64,000 bases of DNA from Caprella mutica (GCA_947561585.1 CANNZV010001176.1:62001-126000), one strand, 5' to 3'; shown: positions 12,027 through 24,080, counted from the stretch's first letter. Notes: generated by a model from the letters alone, not told the origin. Program-made: numbers and translations.

Positions 12027-12237
12027 AATGGGATTTTATTATACGGTAGTGGGATTTTATTATATGACATGGGATTTTATTATACGGTTGTGGGATTTTA
12101 TTATATGACAGGGATTTTATTGTACGGTAGTGAGATTTTATAATACGACATGGGATTTTATTATACGGTAGTGAGATTTTATTATACGACGTGGGATTTT
12201 ATTATACGGTAATGGGATTTTATTATACAGTAATGGA
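12027..12237. repeat. Minisatellite of about 20-21 bp
   Basis: About ten units of GGGATTTTATTATACGGTAG and variants (ATGACA, ACGACG endings). A lone related unit occurs near 7828 (GTGGGATTTTATTTTACTG). Immediately to the left is TTATCACAACCCTAA, an end of the TGTGAC type. Confidence 0.88.
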
Positions 12238-12504
12238 ATTAGCGAAATTAATGATTTAATTTTAAATAATTTGTTCATCTAAATAGTGGTAATCGAATGA
12301 ATTTTTGATAAAAGCGCCATTTAGTGATAAATAGATCACATTTTTCATAGTCGTGATAATTAAAATTCTAAATATAGATTATTAGTTAATTTTGTGTATA
12401 CCTATAATTCTCAAATTCAATCAAAAATTTAATATTAGACTAATTTTAGAATTTAGATTAAAATGTTTAATTAAATTTGTACTTGTGATTGAAATATCAT
12501 GACA

Positions 12505-12669
12505 AGGGTTGTGACACTATGCCTTTAAAATCATACATCATAAGAATATCACAGATGAAAAGGTATCGGATACTACATACCGCTGGTGTAGAACCATTCA
12601 ATACTCTTCAGTTCTCTCCGTCTATAATATTTCAGGATCTGTGATTTTAAAAGCATATTGTCACAGCCT
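12505..12669. mobile_element. Palindromic MITE, TGTGAC family, copy 2
   Basis: Same structure as 3568-3739: AGGGTTGTGACACTATGCC at the left and GCATATTGTCACAGCC at the right, with internal GGTATCGGATACTACATACC and GTAGAACCATTCAATACTCT. Confidence 0.85.
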
Positions 12670-13189
12670 AATCTGGTTAATCATAATGTTTCGATAATAA
12701 CTGCAGTAATATTTTTCTTCAATGAAGATTGCAATCTCGAGGTCTTAATTAATCAGTCTCGCAGTGCTCGGGAAGTGTAGGTCAATCAGTAATTCCTAAA
12801 GGTCAGATAGGTTCATGACCTATGATGTTAACTCCCACTTTGCGAGTACTGTGAGTGTCCAAGTTGTTCGACGTACAAATAAACGGCTAAAATTAATCAC
12901 TTTTTAAAAAGATGTAAGTACTTCTGAGAGGAATGAATGAAATAAAACAGATGTCGACCATAAAATAATTTATTCACCTTCTAATATAAATCTATAAATT
13001 TATTTGTAATTACGTCACATAATTAAAATTCGTGGCATAAATATATTGTATAAAAATGTATTTAATAAATACATTTTTCAAATGTTTATAATTCAACAGT
13101 AGAATTACAGTTAAAATTGATAGGCTATACTGAGACCTAAAGAATTAATAAAAATAGTAGTAACGTAAATATCCTACTGCAAATGTTCC

Positions 13190-14230
13190 AAGTGCCTACA
13201 TTATTCTAGGTAAAAGGACCTAAGATCAAAAGATTTTATTATAATGCACCTGAGATCTATAAATTTATGATAAGTGTTATTGTGAACTAATTACTTTAAA
13301 TAAACATGTCATTCGGTAAACAGTTACAAGAAAAACTAAATTTGAATATAATCGTATCAAGAAAATCAGTACCTGCATAAAGATAATTAAAAAAAAAAAA
13401 ATTTAATCACTAATAATATATCATAAATAGGAAAATCACGTGTAATTTTTATTTCAAACAGTACTGAGGTATAATGAGCTTAAAGCAAATATGATTTAAA
13501 ATATAATATTCTAAATAAATCGGTCTCTGATCTATTTCTTCAAAATAAATAAACTTTGGCACTAATATTTTTATACCTATTGTGATTGAGATCGAAATGT
13601 TTTAAGAAAAGACGAATCTATTTATAAAATACTTAAATAAACCGTTTTTCGGAAGTATTTTCTTAGGTAAATTATTATATCGCAAAATAAATCAAGATAA
13701 AACAGTCTGGCTCCTAAAATTTTAAGATATAATGTATTTTAGTCAGGTAGTATTATCGAAACTAGGTCTGGCATCGAAATTATTAATATAAAAGATGTTT
13801 CAAACTAAAATATTAAGATAAATATATTTTCAAACTAATACTCATAAGATAAATGAGCTAATCGTCAAATGATTTAAAAATAATGTTACCCTGCTATAAT
13901 TTTCGAAAATAAATGTCCATTGGGTATAATATCTTAGCAAAAGTCGTACCTAGGTCTTTGATATCTGTGCAAATAGTCCGGCCATATAATTGAAATAACA
14001 CAAACTAGCCTAGAGCCTACCCGGCCTGGGGACTAATGCTCTTTGGAACTAATATTAGCTCCAGCCACCACCCTCCCCCTCCCTCTCCCACACACAAAGG
14101 GGCGGGCCACTGACAACTCGTTCATCATCCATGCTCATGATGCTCGCTGTGCCTCTCAGTTCAGACAGAGACGTGGTGTGGGGTGTTACTTTTTTTTTGC
14201 GCTCCAAATCGCTCGGTTTCTGTCTGAAAT
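13190..14230 (+). repeat. AT-rich degenerate array plus GC-rich block (inverted partner at 54490-55610)
   Basis: About 850 bp of AT-rich sequence with a loose period near 45 bp leads into a C-rich block (about 14057-14106) containing CCTCCCCCTCCCTCTCCCAC followed by ACACAAAGGGGCGGGC, then less biased sequence to about 14230. The same order recurs in the opposite orientation at 54490-55610. No gene is seen; the open frame at 14043-14243 merely crosses the C-rich block. The element class is unknown. Confidence 0.65.
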
Positions 14231-14393
14231 ATTTGCCATGTAATATGAGTTTAAACAGAGCGAATGCATACTATGAATCTACTTCCTTCAGATAAAAAAT
14301 ATATATTCAACAATTCTTCTTAATATTTGAAGTGAGAAATACAGGTAGACCACATTTTTATTACACAAATAAAGAGTTATTAGTAGAGCCCGG

Positions 14394-15585
14394 TTCCCTA
14401 GTTCTAACGAAAGTAGTCGAAATAGCGCTTTAAAAAAGTTTTAAAGTCGGTGAAAAAGTCCTCATAATAGCTGAGTGTGTCCTAAAATTATTGCATTTCC
14501 TTTCTTTTATCCACATTATAGAAACTTTTAGAAGAAAATTCCACAATAACTATGCCTTTCTTTTTAATTTGTTAATAGCTGATTTAAAATTATTATTCAC
14601 AGAACTAACGCAACAATTAATGGCAAATGTGTACTTATAATATCGTATATATAAGACTATGAGTTTAATGATTAGTAAATAATATCCATGTTTCTCAATT
14701 TATACGTAGCTTTTATTTTACAAGAAACTAACAAGAAGAAAAAAAACTAAACTAAATTTATCCAAAACTATTTTGTCTAAGTCACAACCAACTAAGAGTA
14801 ACAAAGACACTCACATAGAACAGCACAAACCAAATGCAAAAACAGTAACATTAATTCTTAATATAATGACTTGATAACTTTTTTAATTAATGAAACAATA
14901 ATTAAACTTCATTGCGAGAAATTACCAACATTTCAATGACATTTACAGCTGATATGCATAGTCTCTTGTCGCTTAAAATCATTTTTAATTTTGAAAAGAT
15001 TATTTCAACTTTAAAAGTTTCGGATTGTTTCACTTTGGGTTGTTTTGGTTCTTACAACTTGAGCACTCAATTAACTATCACGTTCATAAATGAGTGTGTT
15101 CAAAGTAACTTCTTTACGGAAAGAGCGAAATTTACCGGTCACAATATATAAGTAGGTACCATATATTTATTTTATTGGGCATATCTTCATTCTTCACGTA
15201 TCATTCTATTTATTATTTAAGAAAACTATATAATATTATACTGTATCGAGTAGTGGTTTATTCATTGTTCAATTCAGTTTAATTTACCAATAATTATGTT
15301 CGTACGTTTTCTATGGAATATTCCTATAGAAAATGTGAATGAAATGGCATACTAATTTAAATGTCTCTTGCATGTATAATTTATCAATTATATAATAATC
15401 TGTTACAAATATATTTCGCACGTAAAGGATGGTTTATCACAGTTTTTATAGTCGTTTATACCATAATCACTAGTTTTATCTTTTAATTTCTAGTCAAAAT
15501 AGCGTTTATGCTATAAACGCTACAAAAATTTATTTCTATGGTCAAAATAGCGTTTATAGCATAAGAACTGGAAATCCGGGCTCTA
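14394..15585. mobile_element. Non-autonomous hAT-like element
   Basis: 1,192 bp with ends TAGAGCCCGGTTCCCTAGTT and the complement of AACTGGAAATCCGGGCTCTA. It is flanked by GTTATTAG (14386-14393) and GTTATTAC (15586-15593), an 8-bp target duplication with one mismatch; 8-bp duplications and TAGAGCCCGG-like ends are typical of hAT elements. The interior is AT-rich with no transposase. Near the right end a dyad (TAGCGTTTATGC/TATAAACGCTA, about 15500-15522) is repeated. Confidence 0.78.
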
Positions 15586-15654
15586 GTTATTACCTTCGCA
15601 GAATGCGGAAAGGATATATTTTACACGGCATTTGTCATCTTGTTATTCGCTTAA

Positions 15655-16112
15655 CTGAAAAAGTATTCCACCAAATTTACTGAAATTTAACTGGACCATT
15701 GGTCATTGCGCATGAACCATCTGGTAGAATTTTGGAAGTGATCCGGTGAAGGTCATTTATAACTTATAAAGTATTTAACCACATTGCATGAAACTTGGTG
15801 GGACGATTGGTCAATGTAAGGGAACCATTTGGTTATATTTTGGGAGAGATCGGGTCAATGATCAATGCCATTTATAACTCATAAATTATTTAACCAAAAT
15901 GACTGAAACTTAGTGGGACGATCAGTTAATGTCCAGAAACTATTTGATAGAATGTTGGAAGTGATTTGGTCAAAGTCATTTATCACTCAATAACTCAAAA
16001 AGTAATCAACCATATTAAATGGAACTTGGTGGGACGATTGGTTATTATCCACGAATCAGTTTATTAAATAATTGTAAACGAACGGGTGAAATCTTTAGGT
16101 CAAGTCATTTAT
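15655..16112. repeat. Tandem repeat, period about 117 bp, four diverged units
   Basis: Each unit carries TGAAACTTGGTGGGACGATT, then a CATTTGGT-like stretch, GGAAGTGATC and GTCATTTATAACTCATAAA. The units differ from each other by many substitutions, so the array is old. It ends near AAGCGGGGGC at 16110. Confidence 0.8.
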
Positions 16113-16272
16113 AAGCGGGGGCAATAGTATGCGTTCTACCGAATGCACGTAATCTAGTTGGAAATGGTAATACGATTGATGTATGGCTCACGTTATTATA
16201 TAATTGTAACTCCTCAAACATTTCATTTTGTACGAGTTACAATAATGAAATGGCCCCCTAGTCTCAACGGTC

Positions 16273-16306
16273 TGTCGATTCGATGGAACAATCCATCGAT
16301 TCGACA
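16273..16306. repeat. Short hairpin
   Basis: TGTCGATTCGATGGA and TCCATCGATTCGACA pair with one mismatch around a small loop. TCGATTCGAT-like words recur to 16330. No gene or terminator context is evident. Confidence 0.6.
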
Positions 16307-16429
16307 TCCAAGGCAATCGAATCGATATACGTTGTTTATAGGGGGTTATGATAAGATATATTAACTCTTTCAGACCCACACTTTTCAGAGAAATAAATGT
16401 CATATATGCTCAAAGAATTATGACTATAC

Positions 16430-16665
16430 CTAACCATTTATGTAGGTGGTTCAAAATTTGAGCTGCCAAACTTTATTTTTAAAGGTGGTACATTTTCTGT
16501 TCCACTGAGCATTAAACATAACCTTTATGGTGGTAAGGAATATTTACCCACCAGTTTTGAAAGAGTTTTTAGGTGGTATACTTTCTGTACCATCTTGCAT
16601 TAATTGTAACCATCAGTGTGGTACAAAATATGTACCACCAGACTCGAAAAGAGTTGAAATTATGA
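16430..16665. repeat. Two degenerate units with GGTGGTA words
   Basis: Two roughly 115-bp units, each with AGGTGGTA, TTTCTGT(A/T)CCA, GCATTAA and a TGTACCACC-like end. Diverged and without coding signal. Confidence 0.45.
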
Positions 16666-17454
16666 AAGCTTTGATATAATAGTGTACAGTAAGTAGTCTG
16701 TCAGTAGAGAATGAAATAAACTATTAAAATCCAACCTTAGTTGAATATAAGTTACTTTATGTAATTAGTTTGATTCTTTGATTTATATAATTGTACTGCA
16801 TTGAACAAACAGTAATTTTATGCACCGAAAAATATAGTTGGCAGCAAGATAAGTTTCGAGTTATCGGACGGTTTCACATTTTCGAGTAAAAAATATGAAA
16901 CTATTAGATAACGTTTAATTTATTGATGTTCATGGTACCTACTTGTAGCCTTGCAGGTATATAAATCAAATTACCAAACTAATTACCTACCTGTACTGAA
17001 TTAGAGTTAATCTCATGTTAATATAAAATATTGTCAATTCATTGGCCTGTTTTAACGTTTATCTTTTCAATATTCGCACTGCTGAACCTTCGTAACATTT
17101 CATTTCAATCTAACTCATAGAAAATGAAATGTTTAATCAAGGAGTTACAATTCAAATAAAACTTGAGTCGCAAATCGCTCTTATTACCTACCATTTTGTA
17201 ATAAGAGCGGGGTGTAATAAAAACCGGACTAGTCAGTGGCCCAGTAGATAACAAAGTACAGGCATGCCTCGCTTTAAGCATAACTCACTTTAATAAAAGT
17301 GGTACGTACTTATTTAGAGTCCTATTTCAAAATAAGAACTGTTCATAGACATAGAACACGGAGACAATTTTTTGTGATTATTTCACGGTAACTAAAAAAC
17401 ATCAAAATTATAATCCATATGAGGTTATTTGAAGCAATTGGTTCAGAAATTCAA

Positions 17455-17657
17455 CATGTCCCATTTTAGGATAAGTTCCGTGTTATATTCGTAATACTCT
17501 AATAACTCTTAACAAATTTTCTTTCCACAACTCATAAAAAAGGAGATATGTAATCAAGGAGTGACCATTATAAATTTTTGTTACTTTTAATTGCTTTAGT
17601 TACCGCTTGGTAACTAAACTGAGTCGTAATTGGGTAACTAAAGCCTGTAGTTTCTAT
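17455..17657. repeat. Transposon end, CTAAAGCnnnCTGTA family
   Basis: Matches the reverse complement of the right edge of the window (63828-64000): ACAACTCATAAAAAAGGAGA, ATCAAGGAGTGACC, GGTAACTAAACTGAGTCG and finally GGTAACTAAAGCCTGTA. A related end, TACAGGCATGCCTCGCTTTA, lies at about 17259 and, inverted, at about 54240-54260. TACAGGC ends suggest a Tc1/mariner-related non-autonomous family. Confidence 0.55.
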
Positions 17658-17758
17658 CTTTTACCATAATTACAAAGGTAAAAGTAAATTGAACTGTAAA
17701 TTACTCTGAGTTCAGGATCTATTACTCACATTAAGAAAATATCAAATATGTATATTGA

Positions 17759-18960
17759 TAAGGGTTTAACATCTGCTTCGAAAAAAAATGCCATATCACT
17801 AACCGTAATTACGTACAAGAGACTGTAAGAAGCAGTCAAAAATGAAATTTACCTACCACCATCGGTGACAAAGCTCGTGGATGCTGAAGAGCTACTCCGT
17901 GAATGCAGTCACTTGCCAAGGAATGTGACGAAAAGGGGCACAAGCACCGGTGGTTGCACTCACGGATGGAAGAGGAAAATGAAGCTTACGAGGCTGCCTT
18001 ACACAAAATCCAAGACCTCGTAGTTGAAGAGCATAAAGTGGTGTTTACACTATCAGTTTTGACTGTGGAGGTGAGTGTAAATCTTATCATTCCCTCTCTC
18101 CCCACCACAAAAGTTGCTCCCTTTATCTCGTCCACGCTATGGAATCTATCAATGTTAGCCATAGGTTGCCGAGTTGAGTGATAATCAGTCACACACCACA
18201 TATCGAGGATGAAAGGTAGTGTGCGATAGTATTCATAATTTTATTAATTTATTTAGATACTTTCATATTTTAAATATGATGAACCAATGTGTATCAATTT
18301 ATTAGTGATAGTTTTTATTTTTGAACATAATACAAAACTGAAAAATTTATCGCAAGAGATCTTAGGGGATAAATGGAATTGATTTTTTTAATTTAAATAA
18401 AATAGGATTAACGAGAAACATTTCACAATAATTTCTCAGTTAATATATAATAATGTAACTGGAACGCATTGAATTGTTTTTAATTATTGATATTGTAATC
18501 GAACTTTAAGATGAACATTAATAATCAAGATCATTTTCAATTTACATAAGCTATTTCATTAAGTTAAATTGTGATAACTAAATGAATTTGCTGTAGTGTA
18601 ATTTAATTATAAACAATATTAACAAATATACAACATTAAAAATATTAAATATATAATATAAAGCTAATAATAATAATAAAGGTTTCTCTAGTGACTAAAG
18701 CCAATGTGTGTCGTTCAGCAACACTGACTAACTGTTTATAGTCTGAACGTCAGTCACTGAAACTACAGGGATGGAGTGTGGGTGAAGAGGTGTGATTGAC
18801 AGTCACCTCCACAGTCAAAATTGATAGTGTAAACGCCGCTTAACCCTCTAAAACTGCAAGTAGCGTTACAAAACCAATAAGCATAGTAAAAATAAAAACA
18901 TTTGTGAGCCATCCCATTCTTTTCCATTCACCAAAGATTAGTTTCACGAAATAGCCCCTT
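17759..18960 (-). repeat. Retroposon family S copy, interrupted
   Basis: From AGGGTTTAACATCTGCTTCG at the left, through GCAGTCACTTGCCAAGGAAT and CACAAGCACCGGTGGTTGCA, to GCATAA at 18036; it resumes after an insertion at 18841 with TAACCCTCTAAAACTGCAAG. By comparison with the copy at 20428 its sense strand is the minus strand. A 92-codon open frame at 17903-18181 crosses the insertion junction and is not a gene. Confidence 0.82.
18037..18840. mobile_element. Harbinger-like MITE inserted in a family S copy
   Basis: 804 bp with about 38-bp terminal inverted repeats starting AGTGGTGTTTACACTATC (left) and ending GATAGTGTAAACGCCGCT (right). It is flanked by TAA on both sides (18034-18036 and 18841-18843); uninterrupted family S copies read GAGCATAACCC across this point. 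A 3-bp TAA/TTA duplication is the hallmark of PIF/Harbinger elements. No transposase; very AT-rich interior. Confidence 0.75.
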
Positions 18961-19403
18961 GTGGCAATAAAATTGAATAAAATATTAACTATCAAAATAT
19001 TAACTATCAAACTATCAAATGAACAAGTGGAAATACAACAGGAAAATTAAGTAAGATGTATATTTTCAATTAGCTTAGTACATTCACAAGATATATGATT
19101 ATTAAATGAAGTCAATTAAAAAATCTTCCTAAAAAGGAGTAGCTATCAAAACTAATAACAAGTGATTATTTGCTTTATTAATTTGAGTAAATTTATAATA
19201 AGTGGAATTAGAGGCTAATGAGGATGAATGCCCTTTTTCATTTCAAAATTGAAAATAATAAAACAAGTGATTATTTGTTGTACTGATTAAATAAATTATA
19301 ACAAATAACAACTTTTAGTCTGTTTTAAGACATTCATAGCATCATGCACCATGTATGGTACACAGCTAACTCGCTCAACGTGCAGCATATACCACTACTG
19401 GTA

Positions 19404-19786
19404 TTAATTTCCTAAAACTTTTAAAAATCGGATTTTTCTGCATAATATATTGAATATGTTGGAGAAGTAAAGGATAATAATTGGAAAATACAACTCGAAT
19501 AAATAGCTAAACATTATAAAAATCTTCCAACTGCTAAGATATTGGCTGGTGTCTGCTCTATTGTGCAACTTTAGTAGTTTTTTTTGCCAAAGCATGGTAC
19601 ACCAAGTAGCAGAAAGTGGCCACCCTCTGAGCTTTTCTGTTTACCATTTTAATTTATAACAACCTGTTTGTGACAGAATTGGCATTTTATTTATTTTGGA
19701 CTAGTGTACTTCAATCAAGGTATGTTTAGAGTGTATTCCTCTAACCATAGTAAGGTTAGAACCTGGTTGATTTAATTTACTTTAGT
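19404..19786. other. No gene recognised
   Basis: AT-rich. A 63-codon minus-strand open frame at 19404-19595 has no recognisable features and composition like its surroundings. The stretch before the next family S copy ends in TTTAATTTACTTTAGTAGGG, which corresponds to that copy's A-rich tail on the minus strand. Confidence 0.35.
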
Positions 19787-20024
19787 AGGGGTTTGACGTG
19801 TGCTTCGTGACTAAAGGCCATATTTGAGACAACTTAAGGAATTTAAAACAAGGGACTGCAGAACCAGTCAGAAAGAAAAGTGGTTCCATGAACAAAGTCA
19901 ACTACCACCGTCGGTGACAATCCTCATGGATGTAGGAAAGCTACTACGTGGTTGCAGTCACTTACCAAAGGATGTGACGAAATGGGACACAAGCACCGGT
20001 GGTTACATTCACGAATGGCAGAGG

Positions 20025-21807
20025 ACATTCCATGACAAGTAGTCCAAAAAATATGATATTTAACTCAACACCCCACCCCCTCAGATTTGTATGAAAGTTA
20101 GTACTATGTGTGCTTGTGCCCAAGAAACTCGACTTTTGAGATTCTCAGCTCTCTAGCTCTTACATTTGTCAAAAGTTATAAACCTTTTGAACTTTTGTAA
20201 TAAGGGGCATAATGCCTTGTCATCACGATTTTTAAAAGGTCATAACTTTCTTATTATTAGTTCTAGAAGAAAAAGTTTGAAATGATTTTGTTCAGAATCT
20301 TCCTGGGTGTACACAATCATATGTATTTTAACTTTTTTGATGAAAAAGGGCATTTACCCTCTTTGACCTTGAACTTTGCCCTCAAAAGTCCCACCTAAAA
20401 AAAATGTAGATTGAATACTTGACTATATTTTTATTTTATTTTAGTAGGGGTTTGACGTCGAGCTTCAGTCATATCGTACTATTTCGCTGACATCAAAAGG
20501 AACATGGGACTAGAAGAAGAAGTCTGAAAGGAAAGTTGCTTCATGAACAAAGCCACTTACCACCGTCGGTGACGAGCTCATGGATGCAGAAAAGCTACTC
20601 CGTGAATGCTGTCAGTTACTAAGGAATGTGACGAAAAGGGACACAAGCACCGGTGGCTGCGCTCACGGAAGTAAGAGGAAAATGAAGAGGTGACAGTAAA
20701 TGAAGCCTACGAGTCTACCTAACACAAAATCTAAGACCTCATAGTTGAAGAGCATAACCCTAGCGCTATCCTATATAACTGCAAGTAACATTAAAAAAAT
20801 GATAAACATGGTAAAAATGAAAAAAGACAATCCATTATCTAAATCACAAGAGTTCGGGGCCCAAGGGAAGCCACCCCATTTCTCTTCCATTCACCACTAA
20901 CAGCTTCAGGATAGAGCCAATGGATGCAATACTTGACTATAGGCTGGAAAGTTAGTATTGATACTATTAATAAGGATTAGGGATAAATTTGAGTTCAAAA
21001 AGGTGCGTTACACAAAAAAATATAAAAGTAAAAGATAAATTATAATTTTGAAAAGTTAAATTAGAGTAGAGTTTCACAAATTATAAATTTACTAATATTA
21101 ATAATTAGCTACCAAATATTAAATTTACTACTATTAACAAATATTTATTATTATTTACTATTGTTTATTAACATTTACTAATGTTTATTAAAAATGTTTA
21201 CTAATATTAATTAATATTTATGTAATAATATTTACTATTATATCAATAAATAACAGTAATAATCAATCAATAATAGCAACTTTAACTAATAATAGTAACT
21301 GTTAGTAAAGAAATTTGATAGAAGTAAATTAATATTTGGAAATTATTAATATTAGTAAATTTATGATTTGGGAAAATCTGTTTCTAATTATTTTTCCAAA
21401 ATTATAATTTATCATATACTTTTATATTTCTTTTTTGTCTAACGCACCTGTTTGAGCTCAAATAAATCCCTTTTAATAGTAAATATTGTTTTTCCAACCT
21501 ATAGCCAAGAAGTCGATCTACATTATTTTGTTTAAATAATTTATTTTTGTCAGATGGGGTCTTTGAGGGCAAAGGTCAATGAGTGAAAATACTCTTTCAT
21601 TTAAAAAATTGAAATAATAAATTTTTACAACTAGGAAGATTGCCAAGCTTAATCTGAACAAAAATCCTGCCAACTTTTTGTTCTATGACTAATAATAAGA
21701 AAGTTATGAAATGGAGTTTTTTCAGCACAAGTACCCATTGTATCAAGTGTCATGCAAATCTGAAAGGGTGTGATCTTGACCTTTAGACCACATGTCCTGG
21801 AATGCCA
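20025..21807. mobile_element. Large palindromic (fold-back) element
   Basis: Left arm 20025-20427 plus 20929 to about 21220; right arm about 21225-21807. Paired words include GTCATAACTTTCTTATTATT with its near-complement, CTTTGAGGGCAAAGG with CCTTGAACTTTGCCCTCAAA, and GGTGCGTTACACAAAAAAAT with TTTTTTGTCTAACGCACC. The centre is an AT-rich AATATTTA zone. The left arm is interrupted by a family S retroposon. No transposase. Confidence 0.8.
20428..20928 (-). mobile_element. Retroposon family S, complete-looking copy with target duplication
   Basis: About 500 bp flanked by the direct repeat AATACTTGACTATA (20414-20427 and 20929-20942). On the minus strand it ends in an A-rich tail (plus-strand TTTTTATTTTATTTTAGTAG). 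A long target duplication plus A-rich tail indicates LINE-mediated retroposition, so the family is SINE-like. No internal tRNA-type A and B boxes are clear. It sits in the left arm of the palindrome, and so is younger than it. Confidence 0.75.
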
Positions 21808-22131
21808 TAAGAGGAAAATGAAGAGGTGATAGTAAATGAAGCCTACGAATCTACCTAACACAAAAATCTAAGACTTCGTACATGAAGAGCATAACACCAG
21901 CACTATCTTCATTTTCAACAAGTAGCATTAAAAAAATGATAAATATGGTCAAAATGGAAAAAAATTGCATAATCCCAGTTACAACAGTTCAGGGCCAAAG
22001 GAACGCCACCTCCATTCTCTTCCATTCACCACTGACAGCTTCAGGATAGAGCCCCTGGGGGCTATAAAGAGATTCCGGTTCCGTGAGTCTGTAAGTAATA
22101 AAAAAATTATTCATATACATTTAATTTATTT

Positions 22132-23336
22132 AAAGGTCCCCTCCACTCTATTTTTTTATCTCTATGCATTAGAACTAATGTTCTTGATAATAAAACTGCA
22201 ACCCATTTCAAATTCGGTTCTATAGTTTTATTATATGTAATTTAAGATTTTTTTCGTTCTTTCTACTACACCTCTGAATTTCAAGCAAAGAAAAAGCCCC
22301 CCGGTTCGATAGGCTAACACGATCCGACAAAATCCAAACAATAACAAAGCTGATTGATAGATATCAATGCTACCGGTACCGTATTGTCACTAAGATGTTC
22401 TTTGTGTTAATCGAGTTACTTTGTAACAAACTAAAAATGCTTGACAAAGACACCTGCCAACTTAATGAATGTTTTTTGATTAAATTGATTGAATTTCCAT
22501 TTCAGCGTGATACCACAGCACTCCTATTAGGTATTCGTACATTAACTTAAAATGTACTATAATTTGGAGAATTGAGTCAATTGAGCTTTGGTCTAATATT
22601 ATACTTTGTATCTATATGACTTTATTTTTGACCGATGTTCAATTTCCCATCATTCAGCATGCATTAGGGCTTAGGCTAATTCTTATGATCTATTATTTAA
22701 CAACAAATCATGCAGACACTGAGACACAGATGTAAAGTATAGTATGGACCAATTAAAGCTGAATCAAACTATGGTGCAAACCCTGCCTTGCTCAGATTTA
22801 CTGTTACCTAAGTTTAATATTATAGGTACATAGGCGCTAGCATAGCTAGGCCGGTCTTAGCGTATCCATAACCCGCCTTATCCGCGTAAGTTACGGTAGG
22901 TATTCTATTCTAAGATTCACTTTATCATAATAGTGTAGTTCTAAGACAATGGATCTATATAAAGAAATCAATTTCCTAATTAAGTATTTCTTACTAATCG
23001 TTTTCGTATATCATAACATTTTCCGATATTGAGAACTGTTAATTTTTATACACTTTCTATTTGAACGCAGATCTGTGATTTGAAATTTTTAATAGGTATG
23101 GGCTATGTATAGACGAACGAACATCCTACTCAAGTATACAGGGGGCTTTTTCTTGTAATGAAATTACGAATCTCAGAATGAGAAAAAACAAAATGTGAAT
23201 ATTACTTATATAATTAATTGTGAACAGAATACTTGATCGATTTCAATTCTGTTTACTGCGATATGTTATATAACCTTAGCTCTACAAATTTAAAGCGATA
23301 CCAGAATTTTTTTTATTTAGAGTGGAGAGGACCTTT
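22132..23336. mobile_element. Inverted-repeat element, GGTCC family, 1.2 kb
   Basis: Ends AAAGGTCCCCTCCACTCTAT and AGAGTGGAGAGGACCTTT are complementary over about 18 bp. The outer AAAGGTCC-CTCCA is shared with the elements at 35285 and 38670, whose interiors differ. The interior has no transposase and no long open frame. Confidence 0.7.
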
Positions 23337-23518
23337 TTTAAGAAATAAAAAAATTATAGGTATTTATATGAAATGAAAAATATTGAAGTTAATATAAAAC
23401 AAGATGTGTACCTATTTACTATTTACATACATGATGTGCACTGGCAATAATTCAATCAAATAGCTATAACATGTGACACTATTGGTAGATGATGTACAGA
23501 ATGAATAAAATTTTCGGA

Positions 23519-24080
23519 TCTTGTAAAGATCATGCACCCCAGTATAACCTTGTAAAGATCATGCACCCCAATAAAAAGCTTGTAAAGATCATGCACCCCA
23601 GTATAACCTTGTAAAGATCATGCACCCCAATAAAAAGCTTGTAAAGATCATGCACCCCAGTATAACCTTGTAAAGATCATGCACCCCAATAAAAAGCTTG
23701 TAAAGATCATGCACCCCAGTAAAACCTTGTAAAGATCATGCACCCCAATAAAAAGCCTGTAACGATCATGCACCCCAATAAAACGCTTGTAACGATCATG
23801 CACCCCAATAAAAAGCTTGTAACGATCATGCACCCCAATAAAAAGCTTGTAAAGATCATGCACCCCAATAAAAAGATTGTAACGATCATGCACCCCAGTA
23901 TAACCTTGTAAAGATCATGCACCCCAATAAAAAGCTTGTAAAGATCATGCACCCCAGTATAACCTTGTAAAGATCATGCACCCCAATAAAAAGCCTGTAA
24001 CGATCATGCACCCCAATAAAAAGCTTGTAACGATCATGCACCCCAGTAAAAAGCTTGTAAAGATCATCCACCCCAATAAC
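23519..24080. repeat. 29/30-bp minisatellite, 19 units
   Basis: Units read TTGTAAAGATCATGCACCCC followed by either AGTATAACC (29-bp form) or AATAAAAAGC (30-bp form). The first six units alternate strictly between the two forms, a 59-bp higher-order repeat; further right the 30-bp form predominates and CGATCATGC variants appear. Minus-strand frames of 61-81 codons are by-products of the array. There are no unique spacers, so it is not a CRISPR. Confidence 0.95.

Larger units (their letters stand above)
19787..22050 (-). repeat. Retroposon family S copy split by a 1.8-kb palindrome
   Basis: The tail-proximal half is 19787-20024 (GGGTTTGACGTG, CTACTACGTGGTTGCAGTCA, CACAAGCACCGGTGGTTACA); the other half resumes at about 21808 (AGAGGAAAATGAAGAGGTGA) and continues to CACTGACAGCTTCAGG near 22045. 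Together they align end to end with the uninterrupted copies. Confidence 0.8.

Noticed and set aside
17903..18181. 92-codon frame starting MQSLAKECDEKGHKHRW
   Set aside because: It crosses the junction between a family S retroposon and a Harbinger-like insertion; sister retroposon copies do not preserve the frame.
23648..24071. Minus-strand frames with repeated GVHDRYKLFI peptides
   Set aside because: They come from the 29/30-bp minisatellite and change phase when a 29-bp unit occurs.
23519..24080. CRISPR-like regular array
   Set aside because: There are no unique spacers; units are contiguous, the genome is eukaryotic, and no cas-like gene is present.
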